Source of the DNA: Rhodocyclaceae bacterium
Lineage (GTDB): Bacteria; Pseudomonadota; Gammaproteobacteria; Burkholderiales; Rhodocyclaceae
Assembly (NCBI GenBank): GCA_013821865.1
Contig: PNJM01000052.1
Location: 1-12,000 of the forward strand
Reading direction: 5' to 3'
Length of the DNA: 12,000 nt
In this document: positions 6,763-12,000 of the stretch, in pieces
Layout: each line of letters starts with the position of its first letter
Position numbering within the stretch: position 1 is the stretch's first letter
The notes under the pieces: generated by a model
What the model saw: the letters and a program-made list of their open reading frames with translations, nothing else
Database searches by the model: none
What the model was told of the DNA's origin: nothing
Position numbers and translations under genes: made by a program

Positions 6763-7184
6763 CTTTTGCGCCGGATGCGGTCGAGATAGGCCGCGCCGTC
6801 GAAGGCGCCGCCGTTGCGCTGGGCCTGCCAGATGGTTTCTCCAAGGCATTCCAGCACCACGTGCAGCGCCGCGTGGCGGTCGCCGCGCTTGGCGAGCAGG
6901 GCCTCGAAGGCGGCGCGGATGCCGAAGGGCTGGTCGATGGACAACTGCTCCTCGATGGCCAGATGCAGCGAGAGATGCAGGAAAGGGTTGGTCTCGCCCG
7001 ACTCGGGCGTCCAGTCCCGCGCCAGGGCGCCGTCGGCATCCACGAGCAGGGGTTGATACTCCGGATGCAGGGCGACGATGCGCGACGCCATGTCTTCCAG
7101 CGGCGTCATCACCTCGCGCGCCCGGTGCTTGCGCCAGGCCTCGATGAAGAACTGGCGCGCCTGATCGCGTGACGGGTTAAACAT
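6759..7184 (-). CDS. DUF1841 family protein
   Basis: A 141-residue soluble protein beginning MFNPSRDQARQFFIEAWRKH, the N-terminus I associate with DUF1841, a family of about 140 residues largely found in betaproteobacteria and relatives, of unknown function. Other recognisable parts are the central HPEYQPLL, the segment NPFLHLSLHLAIEEQLSIDQ and a C-terminal RHAALHVVLECLGETIWQAQR. No signal peptide or membrane segment is visible. The start at 7184 follows this family N-terminus; the frame is open further upstream, but that part is a shadow of the FIST gene. The start overlaps the FIST stop by eight bases, so translational coupling is likely. The stop (TAA, 6761-6759) overlaps the stop of the convergent HDOD gene. 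It is the last gene of the rnf-nth series. Confidence 0.85.
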   Translation of the reverse strand: MFNPSRDQARQFFIEAWRKHRAREVMTPLEDMASRIVALHPEYQPLLVDADGALARDWTPESGETNPFLHLSLHLAIEEQLSIDQPFGIRAAFEALLAKRGDRHAALHVVLECLGETIWQAQRNGGAFDGAAYLDRIRRKS

Positions 7185-8265
7185 CCGCTTTGAAGAGTCC
7201 GAGGACGGCGGCGTTGTGCACCACGCGGTTGCCGTCGAACAGGGGCGCGATCTGGCCGCCGCCGTAGGCGCCGATGAGGGGCAGGCCGGGATAGCGCTCC
7301 TTGACGATGGCCAGGTCGCGGTCCTCGCCGCCGAAGAAGTAGGGCCCCCGCCCCATGCACGAGAACAGCACGCCGAAGTCCGGTGCGTCGCCCAGTTCCA
7401 CGGCGAGTTTGTCCACGACCCCATGCATGTCCCGCTCTGCGACGAGCGGCTGGCGCATGGTCCAGAACAGGTACGCGCCCGATTCCACCTTGGCCGCCAA
7501 GGTCACGGTGCGCTCCTCGTGGTTGGCGGCGATGATCGGCACCAGCGTGTAGCGCCCTTCCTCGACAGCATGGCGCGGGTCGCCGGACACGACGCCGGCC
7601 GCGAGCAGGTGGAAGGGGAGTTTTTCCATCTCGCGCAGTTCCAGGGGCATTTCGCGCAGCAGGGTGTTGAGGGCGGCATGGGGGCCCAGCTTGAGCACAT
7701 CGTAGCCGATGCTGATGGCCGGCTGCGGGTCCGCCAGGGGACGCACCCCGCGCGACACCCCGATGGCCGCGCGAACGCCCGCGATGGCCGTCTCGCAGCG
7801 CGCCTCGGCGGACATCTTGCCGTGACACCAGATACGGCCGGCGCCGTGGGCGCCGTTGTCCGTCGACAGGAAGCCGTAGCGCTTGCCGCCGGCGTCGAGC
7901 CAGTGCGCGGCTGCGGCGTTGGGGGCCGCCAGCGTGAGCAGCGGCACGGCCGGTTCCGGGTGGGCGCCCAGCCCGAACCCGGCGCCGAAGACCATGGCGC
8001 AGGCGGCGGGGCGGTCCAGTGCCCAGTCCTGGTCGGTGAGGATGCCCGCCGCCGTGCAGCCGGTCACCTGCAGGCAGTTCGCCGCGCGCGAGGCGGCCAC
8101 GACCGCGGCGTGGGCGTGATGGAGGAAGTCCGCGGTGAGGAACAGCAGCACGCCCTGGGCGATGTCCATGCCGGCGCGCGTCAACGCCTCTCTGACGACA
8201 TGGGCGGCCAGCTCCGGATCGGGCCGGCTGGTGCTGGCGAGGGCGGTGGCGATGGCGGCGTTCAT
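7177..8265 (-). CDS. Stand-alone FIST N/C-domain sensor protein
   Basis: A 362-residue protein made of a FIST N-terminal domain (about 30-215; note QVTGCTAAGIL at 66-76) and a FIST C-terminal domain (about 220-360; note VLFSCMGRGPYFFGGEDRD at 299-317 and LIGAYGGGQIAPL at 330-342). FIST domains are thought to sense small ligands, perhaps amino acids, and are usually fused to kinases or chemoreceptors. Here no output domain is present, so any signalling would need a separate partner. No membrane segment is visible. The start MNAAIATAL at 8265 was chosen because the 22 in-frame codons above it are encoded by the structured repeat 8263-8377 and are Pro/Gly-rich. A G-rich run lies just upstream instead of a classical Shine-Dalgarno sequence. 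It overlaps DUF1841 by eight bases. Confidence 0.88.
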   Translation of the reverse strand: MNAAIATALASTSRPDPELAAHVVREALTRAGMDIAQGVLLFLTADFLHHAHAAVVAASRAANCLQVTGCTAAGILTDQDWALDRPAACAMVFGAGFGLGAHPEPAVPLLTLAAPNAAAAHWLDAGGKRYGFLSTDNGAHGAGRIWCHGKMSAEARCETAIAGVRAAIGVSRGVRPLADPQPAISIGYDVLKLGPHAALNTLLREMPLELREMEKLPFHLLAAGVVSGDPRHAVEEGRYTLVPIIAANHEERTVTLAAKVESGAYLFWTMRQPLVAERDMHGVVDKLAVELGDAPDFGVLFSCMGRGPYFFGGEDRDLAIVKERYPGLPLIGAYGGGQIAPLFDGNRVVHNAAVLGLFKADV

Positions 8266-8377
8266 GTGCCCGCCCCCCGGCCCCCGCCCCGAGGGCGGGG
8301 GTGACGATGGTTCGCCGCCATGCGGCTCCATGTCGTTGGCTGTACCGCCCTTGGGGCGGCCCGGCGGGCGGCGCTCA
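8263..8377 (-). repeat. Intercistronic structured repeat, copy A (nth stop to FIST start)
   Basis: The 115 bases read on the minus strand start at the TGA of nth and end at the ATG of the FIST gene. They align along their length with 11397-11517: the first 28 bases agree at 24 positions, and a central block CGAACC-N2-CGTCACCCCC is shared. Three hairpins are possible: 8345-8359 (CCGCCC/GGGCGG), 8314-8326 (GCCGC/GCGGC) and 8281-8301 (CCCCCGCCC/GGGCGGGGG). The last is followed by further G-runs up to the start codon. Shared bases extend to ATGAGCGCC at one edge and CATGAAC at the other. Confidence 0.85.
8269..8290 (-). other. G-quadruplex-capable tract ahead of the FIST start
   Basis: On the minus strand, and hence in the mRNA, four runs of three or more G (4, 5, 6 and 3 long) are separated by 1, 2 and 1 bases, ending five bases before ATG 8265 is complete. 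This fits the usual G3+N1-7 quadruplex rule. It shares bases with the third hairpin of copy A, so the two folds compete. Confidence 0.5.
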
Positions 8378-9010
8378 TCCCGCCGTCTTCTCCGGCCACT
8401 CGCACAGGTCGTTGATCAGGCAGCGCGGACAGTCGGGTTTGGCCGCCTTGCACACGTAGCGGCCGTGCAGGATGAGCCAGTGGTGGGCGTGGTGGCGGTA
8501 CTCGGGCGGGATGACCTTGACCAGTTTCTCCTCGACCTCGCCCACGTCCTTGCCGGGCGCCAGGCGCGTGCGGTTGGCGAGGCGGAAGACATGCGTGTCC
8601 ACGGCGATGGTGGGCTCGTGGAAGATGGTGTTGAGCACCACGTTGGCGGTCTTGCGGCCGACGCCGGGCAGGGCCTCCAGCGACTCGCGGTCGCCGGGCA
8701 CTTCGCCGCCATGGCGCTCCAGCAGCAGGCGCGACATCGCGACCACGTTTTTCGCCTTGGATTTGTACAGGCCGATACGGTTGATGTAGGGGACCAGGCT
8801 ATCCTCGCCCAGTGCCGCCATCTTGCGCGGCGTGCCGGCGTCCTGGAACAGCGTGCGCGTGGCAAGATTCACGCTCTTGTCAGTGGCCTGGGCCGAGAGG
8901 ATCACCGCCACGAGGAGTTGGTAGGGCGTCTTGTATTCCAGCTCGGTCGTCGGCGCCGGATTGGCCGCGGCGAGGCGCTCGAAGACCGCGCGGACTTTTT
9001 TGGGGGGCAT
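8375..9010 (-). CDS. nth: Endonuclease III (DNA glycosylase/AP lyase)
   Basis: A 211-residue bifunctional base-excision repair enzyme that removes oxidised pyrimidines and cleaves the abasic site. The helix-hairpin-helix LPGVGRKTANVVL (114-126) contains the catalytic Lys120. The catalytic Asp is D138 in VDTHVFR. A C-terminal [4Fe-4S] motif has Cys at 187, 194, 197 and 203 (C-x6-C-x2-C-x5-C). These positions coincide with those of the E. coli enzyme, which is also 211 residues long. It begins three bases after the rnfE stop, reproducing the rsxABCDGE-nth arrangement of E. coli, and is presumably co-transcribed. The 3' end is fused to the structured spacer at 8263-8377. The sequence looks fully functional. 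Confidence 0.97.
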   Translation of the reverse strand: MPPKKVRAVFERLAAANPAPTTELEYKTPYQLLVAVILSAQATDKSVNLATRTLFQDAGTPRKMAALGEDSLVPYINRIGLYKSKAKNVVAMSRLLLERHGGEVPGDRESLEALPGVGRKTANVVLNTIFHEPTIAVDTHVFRLANRTRLAPGKDVGEVEEKLVKVIPPEYRHHAHHWLILHGRYVCKAAKPDCPRCLINDLCEWPEKTAG

Positions 9011-9013
9011 CGC

Positions 9014-9688
9014 TCAGGCGGGCGCCTGGACCGGCGTGACCGGGCGGGCGCGCCGCGCGGCGCGGGCGTCCAGCCAGTTGCGCCCGGCGATCAGGAAGCC
9101 GAGCACCAGGAAGGCGCCGGGCGGCAGGATGGCAACGAGAAAGCCCGGATAGTCCTCGGGCAGCAGCTGCAGGGCCCGCGCGCCGGGGATCACCATCTCG
9201 ATGCCGGAGAACAGCATGCCGGTGCCGATCAGCTCGCGCAGTCCGCCCAGCACGGCGATGGCCGCCACCATGCCGACGCCCATCATGGCGCCGTCCCAGG
9301 CGGCGGCCAGCGGGGTGTTCTTGGCGGCGAAAGCCTCGACGCGCGCCAGCACGATGCAGTTCACCACGATGAGCGGAATGAAGATGCCGAGCACCAGGTA
9401 GAGCTCGTGCAGCCAGGCGTTCATGGCGAGGTCCACCATCGTCACCAGCGCCGCGATGATGAGGATGAATACCGGGATGCGGATTTCGTGCGGTATGAAG
9501 TTGCGCACGCTCGCCACCACGCCGCTGGACAGGGCCATGACGAAGATGGTGGCGATGGCGAGGCTGACGCCGTTGACGAAGGTCGCGCTGACGGCAAGCA
9601 GCGGGCAGAGCCCGAGCAGCTGCACCAGACTGGTGTTCTGCTTCCAGACGCCGTTGCGGGCGATTTCGCGGAAAGTGGATGCGCTCAT
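9014..9688 (-). CDS. rnfE: Rnf electron-transport complex subunit E
   Basis: A 224-residue inner-membrane protein with about six transmembrane segments, homologous to NqrD/RnfE. In the Rnf complex it pairs with RnfA, and conserved half-membrane cysteines of the two subunits hold an intramembrane FeS centre. The matching residues here are C28 in LLGLCPLLAVS and C111 in VVNCIVLARVEAFA. Other family landmarks are NGVWKQN at 12-18, RNFIPHEIRIPVFILIIA at 62-79 and GLRELIGTGMLF at 149-160. The C-terminal tail is Ala/Arg-rich and cytoplasmic or poorly ordered. The start MSAST at 9688 has AAGGAG seven bases upstream and overlaps the rnfG stop (ATGA). The frame open further upstream is a shadow of rnfG. 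rnfA and rnfB are not in the window. Confidence 0.95.
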   Translation of the reverse strand: MSASTFREIARNGVWKQNTSLVQLLGLCPLLAVSATFVNGVSLAIATIFVMALSSGVVASVRNFIPHEIRIPVFILIIAALVTMVDLAMNAWLHELYLVLGIFIPLIVVNCIVLARVEAFAAKNTPLAAAWDGAMMGVGMVAAIAVLGGLRELIGTGMLFSGIEMVIPGARALQLLPEDYPGFLVAILPPGAFLVLGFLIAGRNWLDARAARRARPVTPVQAPA

Positions 9689-10374
9689 GTTTTTTCTCCT
9701 TCGGGGGAGAGGCTCGATTTTGCCGGAAGTCCGTACAGCCTGTCGCGGTTGTCTGCGGCGAATTGCAGCGCACGGCGCACGGCGCCGGTGACGGCACGTG
9801 CGCTGATGGTGGCGCCGGCGCGGCTGTCGAAGCGGCCGCCGTCCTTCTTCACCTTCCATTCGGCGGCCGCCACCTTGCCGAAGCCCGCCGCGTCGAACTG
9901 GCGTATCCACGGACTGGCCTTGTTGCGATCCTTCTTCGGTTCGATGTAGTCGCCCAGGCCGGGCGTCTCCCTGTGACTGACCACGCGCACGCCGATGACA
10001 TGGTTGTCCGCGCCGATGGCAACGAGCAGGCGGATTTTTCCGCTGTAGCCGTCCGGCGCCACGGCTTCGAACACCAGGGCTGCCGGCGCGCCGGCCTTGC
10101 GGGCGCGGAACACGCGTGCCGGGTCATCCTGTGCATCCAGGCCGAGCCCGGCGCGCGGCGACACCTCGACGTAATCGGTCAGCAGCGCATTGTCGTAGAG
10201 GTGGGTCGGCAGGACTTCGCCCACCAGCTTCATCCTTCCCTCTTCGGCGCTGGCTTCGATGGCCGGCTTGGTGGCCTGGTATGTCGCCGCCATGAGGGTG
10301 GTGAATGTCACGGTGAACACCGTCAGGATGGCGGCGGTGCGCAGGGAGACGCGGGCTGCGGTCGGATCGCTCAT
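9685..10374 (-). CDS. rnfG: Rnf electron-transport complex subunit G (FMN-binding)
   Basis: A 229-residue protein with one N-terminal membrane anchor (about residues 13-31) and a periplasmic FMN-binding domain. FMN is attached to a Thr by the ApbE flavin transferase. The candidate is T189 in D-S-R-A-G-A-T-I-S (183-191), which fits the Dxx(s/t)gA(S/T) rule except for Ala where Ser/Thr is most common. Other family features are VVSHRETPGLGDYIEPKKD at 131-149 and WIRQFD at 156-161. The C-terminus is a short hydrophilic tail. The start (10374) overlaps the rnfD stop by four bases (ATGA), with AGGA a few bases upstream. The stop overlaps the rnfE start in the same way, so D, G and E are translationally coupled. 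Confidence 0.95.
   Translation of the reverse strand: MSDPTAARVSLRTAAILTVFTVTFTTLMAATYQATKPAIEASAEEGRMKLVGEVLPTHLYDNALLTDYVEVSPRAGLGLDAQDDPARVFRARKAGAPAALVFEAVAPDGYSGKIRLLVAIGADNHVIGVRVVSHRETPGLGDYIEPKKDRNKASPWIRQFDAAGFGKVAAAEWKVKKDGGRFDSRAGATISARAVTGAVRRALQFAADNRDRLYGLPAKSSLSPEGEKT
9695..9710 (-). promoter_or_regulatory. Small hairpin covering the rnfE Shine-Dalgarno sequence
   Basis: In the minus-strand transcript TCTCC (9710-9706) can pair with GGAGA (9699-9695), leaving CCCGAA as loop. The second arm contains the GGAG of the rnfE ribosome-binding site. Ribosomes finishing rnfG would open it, which fits translational coupling. The stem is only five base pairs, so the structure is weak evidence. 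Confidence 0.35.
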
Positions 10375-11399
10375 GGCGTCCTGCCGTCCTGCTTGCCGTC
10401 TTTATGGCCGAACACCGGCGGCTGGGTGCCCATGTCGATGAGCGGCACGCACAGGTTCATGAGCAGCACGCCGAAGGCGACGCCGTCCGGGTAGGCGCCG
10501 AAGCTGCGGATGATCCAGGTGAGCAAGGCGGCGCCGGCGGCGAAGATCAGCTTGCCGCGCGGCGTCGTGGCGCCCGAGACCGGATCGGTGGCGATGAAGA
10601 AGGCGCCCAGCATGGCGCCCACGGTGATGACGTGGAAGGCCGGGCCGGCGTAGCGCTCCGGGCTGCCGAGGCTGAAGGCGGCGGCGAGCAGCGCCAGCAC
10701 GCCGAGAAAGGCGGCCGGCACGTGCCAGCTGATGATGCGCTGCTGCAGCAGCCAGAGGCCGCCGGCGAGGTAGGCCAGCGCGATCCATTCCCAGCCCTTG
10801 CCGCCGATGTTGCCGAAGGTGGCATGCGAGTCGAGGATGCGGGCCACAGTGGCGTGCGCTTCCGGTGTGTGCAGCGAGGTGCGCAAGGCGTCGAGCGGCG
10901 TGGCCATCGTCACCGCATCGGGCGCGCGCAGCCCGCCGAAGACGACCTGCATCTGCGCGGCGAAATCGGTGAAGCCGACTGCCGGCCACTGCGACATCAA
11001 TGCCGGGAAGGCGATGATGGAGACGCAGAAGGCCACCATGGCCGGGTTGAACGGATTCTGGCCGAGCCCGCCGTAGAGATGCTTCGCCACCACTATGGCG
11101 AACAGGGTCGCCGAGACGGTGAGCCACCAGGGGACGATGGGCGGGAAGGTCAGCGCGATCAGCCAGGCCGTCACCAGGGCGCTGCCATCGGCAAGGAACA
11201 GGCCCACCGGCTTGCCGCGCAATCCGAGCATGGCCGCCTCGCCGGCCAGCGCCGCCGCAGAGGCCAGCGCGATCTGCACCAGGATCGCCGCGCCGAAAAA
11301 CCAGACGTAGACGGCAATGCCGGGCAGCAGGGCGGCCAGCACCTTGAGCATGATGAACTGGACGCTGACCGGAAGGTGGACGTGGGGTGAGTTGTTCAT
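10371..11399 (-). CDS. rnfD: Rnf electron-transport complex subunit D (FMN-binding)
   Basis: A 342-residue inner-membrane protein with about ten hydrophobic segments, homologous to NqrB/RnfD. It carries covalent FMN and takes part in ion-coupled electron transfer. The conserved block GGLGQNPFNPAMVAFC lies at 110-125. Two sites fit the ApbE consensus Dxx(s/t)gA(S/T): D161-A-V-T-M-A-T167-P, in the position expected from E. coli RsxD, and D272-P-V-S-G-A-T278 in the conserved FFIATDPVSGATTPRG stretch. I favour T167. The start MNNSPHV at 11399 was chosen by family length. The frame stays open upstream only because the structured repeat and rnfC tail happen to lack stops in it. GGGGGGAAGG lies just before the start. 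The stop overlaps the rnfG start (ATGA). Confidence 0.94.
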   Translation of the reverse strand: MNNSPHVHLPVSVQFIMLKVLAALLPGIAVYVWFFGAAILVQIALASAAALAGEAAMLGLRGKPVGLFLADGSALVTAWLIALTFPPIVPWWLTVSATLFAIVVAKHLYGGLGQNPFNPAMVAFCVSIIAFPALMSQWPAVGFTDFAAQMQVVFGGLRAPDAVTMATPLDALRTSLHTPEAHATVARILDSHATFGNIGGKGWEWIALAYLAGGLWLLQQRIISWHVPAAFLGVLALLAAAFSLGSPERYAGPAFHVITVGAMLGAFFIATDPVSGATTPRGKLIFAAGAALLTWIIRSFGAYPDGVAFGVLLMNLCVPLIDMGTQPPVFGHKDGKQDGRTP

Positions 11400-11517
11400 G
11401 AGCCTTCCCCCCATCCCCCTTCCCAGGAAAGGGGGTGACGCGGGTTCGGCCGGATAAGGCCCGGCCTCCCTGTGTTTGGCTTGCGCCCGCTCGGGGCGGC
11501 CCGTCGCGTGGCGCTCA
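11397..11517 (-). repeat. Intercistronic structured repeat, copy B (rnfC stop to rnfD start)
   Basis: The 121 bases on the minus strand begin with the TGA of rnfC and end with the ATG of rnfD. They are homologous to 8263-8377 in the same orientation. The hairpins match those of copy A in order and nearly in size: 11484-11498 (CGCCC/GGGCG), 11448-11466 (GGCCGG/CCGGCC) and 11415-11435 (CCCCCTT/AAGGGGG, extended by a U-G pair). The arms differ in sequence from copy A yet remain complementary. A purine-rich GGGGGGAAGG beside the start codon may serve as ribosome-binding site. Confidence 0.85.
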
Positions 11518-12000
11518 TACGGGTTCCTCGGGCGGCGTCTTGGCCAGTTCGCGCACCTTGGCGCGGCGCATCTCGATTTCACGGATCTCGGCCTGCTTAT
11601 CCGGCGCCAGGTTGTCGATGTTCTTCGGCTGTACGCCTTCCTTCTGCGCGCGGGCGCGCTCGATGGCGGCGGCGATAAGCGCCTTTTTCTGCTCATCCAA
11701 AAGCGCCTGGGGTGTCTCGGCGGGAGCCTGTGCCGGGACCGGCGCGGCGGGGGTGGCGGCTTTCGCTGCACCGGCGGCCGCCTGGCGCCCGGCGGCGGTC
11801 TTGGCGGCAAGGCGCGCCGCTTTCTCGGCCCTTTCGCGCTCTTCGCGTTGATTGCGGAATTCGAAGCGTTCGCGCGCCGCGTCGGCGGCGGCCTTCTCCC
11901 GTTCCAGCGCCCGCATGGAGGATTTGGCAAAGCGATAGTAGTCCACCAGGCGGATGTCCGAGGGGCAGACATAGGCACAGCAGCCGCATTCGATGCAATC
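11515..12000 (-). CDS. rnfC: Rnf electron-transport complex subunit C, C-terminal part (5' end outside window)
   Basis: This is the last 161 residues of RnfC, the peripheral subunit that takes electrons from NADH or ferredoxin through flavin and two [4Fe-4S] clusters. The window edge cuts inside the second ferredoxin motif: the visible part reads CIECGCCAYVCP (C-x2-C-x2-C-x3-C-P), followed by DIRLVDYYRFAKS, typical of RnfC. The remaining ~130 residues form the Ala/Glu/Arg-rich, probably coiled-coil tail (EREKAAADAARERFE, then an Ala/Pro-rich stretch, then KALIAAAIERARAQKE). Such long tails are known from proteobacterial RnfC. The stop (TGA 11517-11515) is also the first base triplet of structured repeat copy B. 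The N-terminal flavin and NAD-binding parts are outside the window. Confidence 0.93.
   Translation of the reverse strand, partial: DCIECGCCAYVCPSDIRLVDYYRFAKSSMRALEREKAAADAARERFEFRNQREERERAEKAARLAAKTAAGRQAAAGAAKAATPAAPVPAQAPAETPQALLDEQKKALIAAAIERARAQKEGVQPKNIDNLAPDKQAEIREIEMRRAKVRELAKTPPEEPV

Noticed and set aside
8266..8331. N-terminal extension of the FIST protein starting MEPHGG
   Set aside because: Encoded entirely inside the structured repeat, which also occurs in front of an unrelated gene; Pro/Gly-rich and not part of the FIST domain.
8135..9949. Plus-strand 604-codon open frame across FIST, nth, rnfE and rnfG
   Set aside because: Arg/His/Gly-rich low-complexity product, no domain; all four opposing genes have clear catalytic or cofactor motifs.
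11402..11978. Upstream extension of rnfD through the rnfC tail
   Set aside because: Arg/Pro/Ser-rich shadow frame of rnfC; RnfD family length fits the start at 11399.

Overview
The window is high-GC DNA with tightly packed genes. The gene set (PilB/GspE-type ATPase, Rnf complex followed by nth, DUF1841, HDOD protein, MoxR/VWA pair) points to a betaproteobacterium, most likely of Rhodocyclales/Nitrosomonadales type. That placement rests on gene content, order and composition, not on a phylogeny. I see no phage, transposase, CRISPR array, rRNA or tRNA, and no gene-free stretch longer than about 130 bases.

Layout: (1) 1-542 (+) is the C-terminal end of a PilB/GspE secretion/pilus ATPase. It converges, through a small palindrome that carries both stop codons, on (2) 561-1241 (-), a Tat-exported FecR-domain protein with its own recognisable promoter. 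(3) 5744 down to 1314 (-) is a four-gene operon: MoxR AAA+ ATPase, VWA (CoxE-like) protein, CPA2-type cation/proton antiporter without a cytoplasmic regulatory domain, and a YbdK/GCS2 carboxylate-amine ligase. (4) 5875-6762 (+) is a stand-alone HDOD protein, divergent from moxR. (5) 12000 down to 6759 (-) is a second co-directional series: rnfC (3' end only), rnfD, rnfG, rnfE, nth, a FIST-domain protein and a DUF1841 protein. The rnf genes would build the membrane electron-transfer complex; RnfC brings FeS clusters, RnfD and RnfG covalent FMN, and RnfE an intramembrane FeS ligand set. nth (endonuclease III, also an FeS enzyme) follows as it does in E. coli rsxABCDGE-nth.

The most unusual content is between genes. 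Two intercistronic spacers of the rnf series (rnfC/rnfD, 121 nt; nth/FIST, 115 nt) are copies of one element. Each runs exactly from the stop codon of one gene to the start codon of the next, and each can fold into three hairpins whose arms differ in sequence but keep their pairing. A different 26-bp palindromic repeat occurs twice: over the stop codons of the convergent pilB-like and FecR genes, and between the Shine-Dalgarno sequence and the start codon of the VWA gene. In the second place, folding of the palindrome would restore a normal 8-nt spacing. The protein-coding genes themselves look intact and ordinary for their families.
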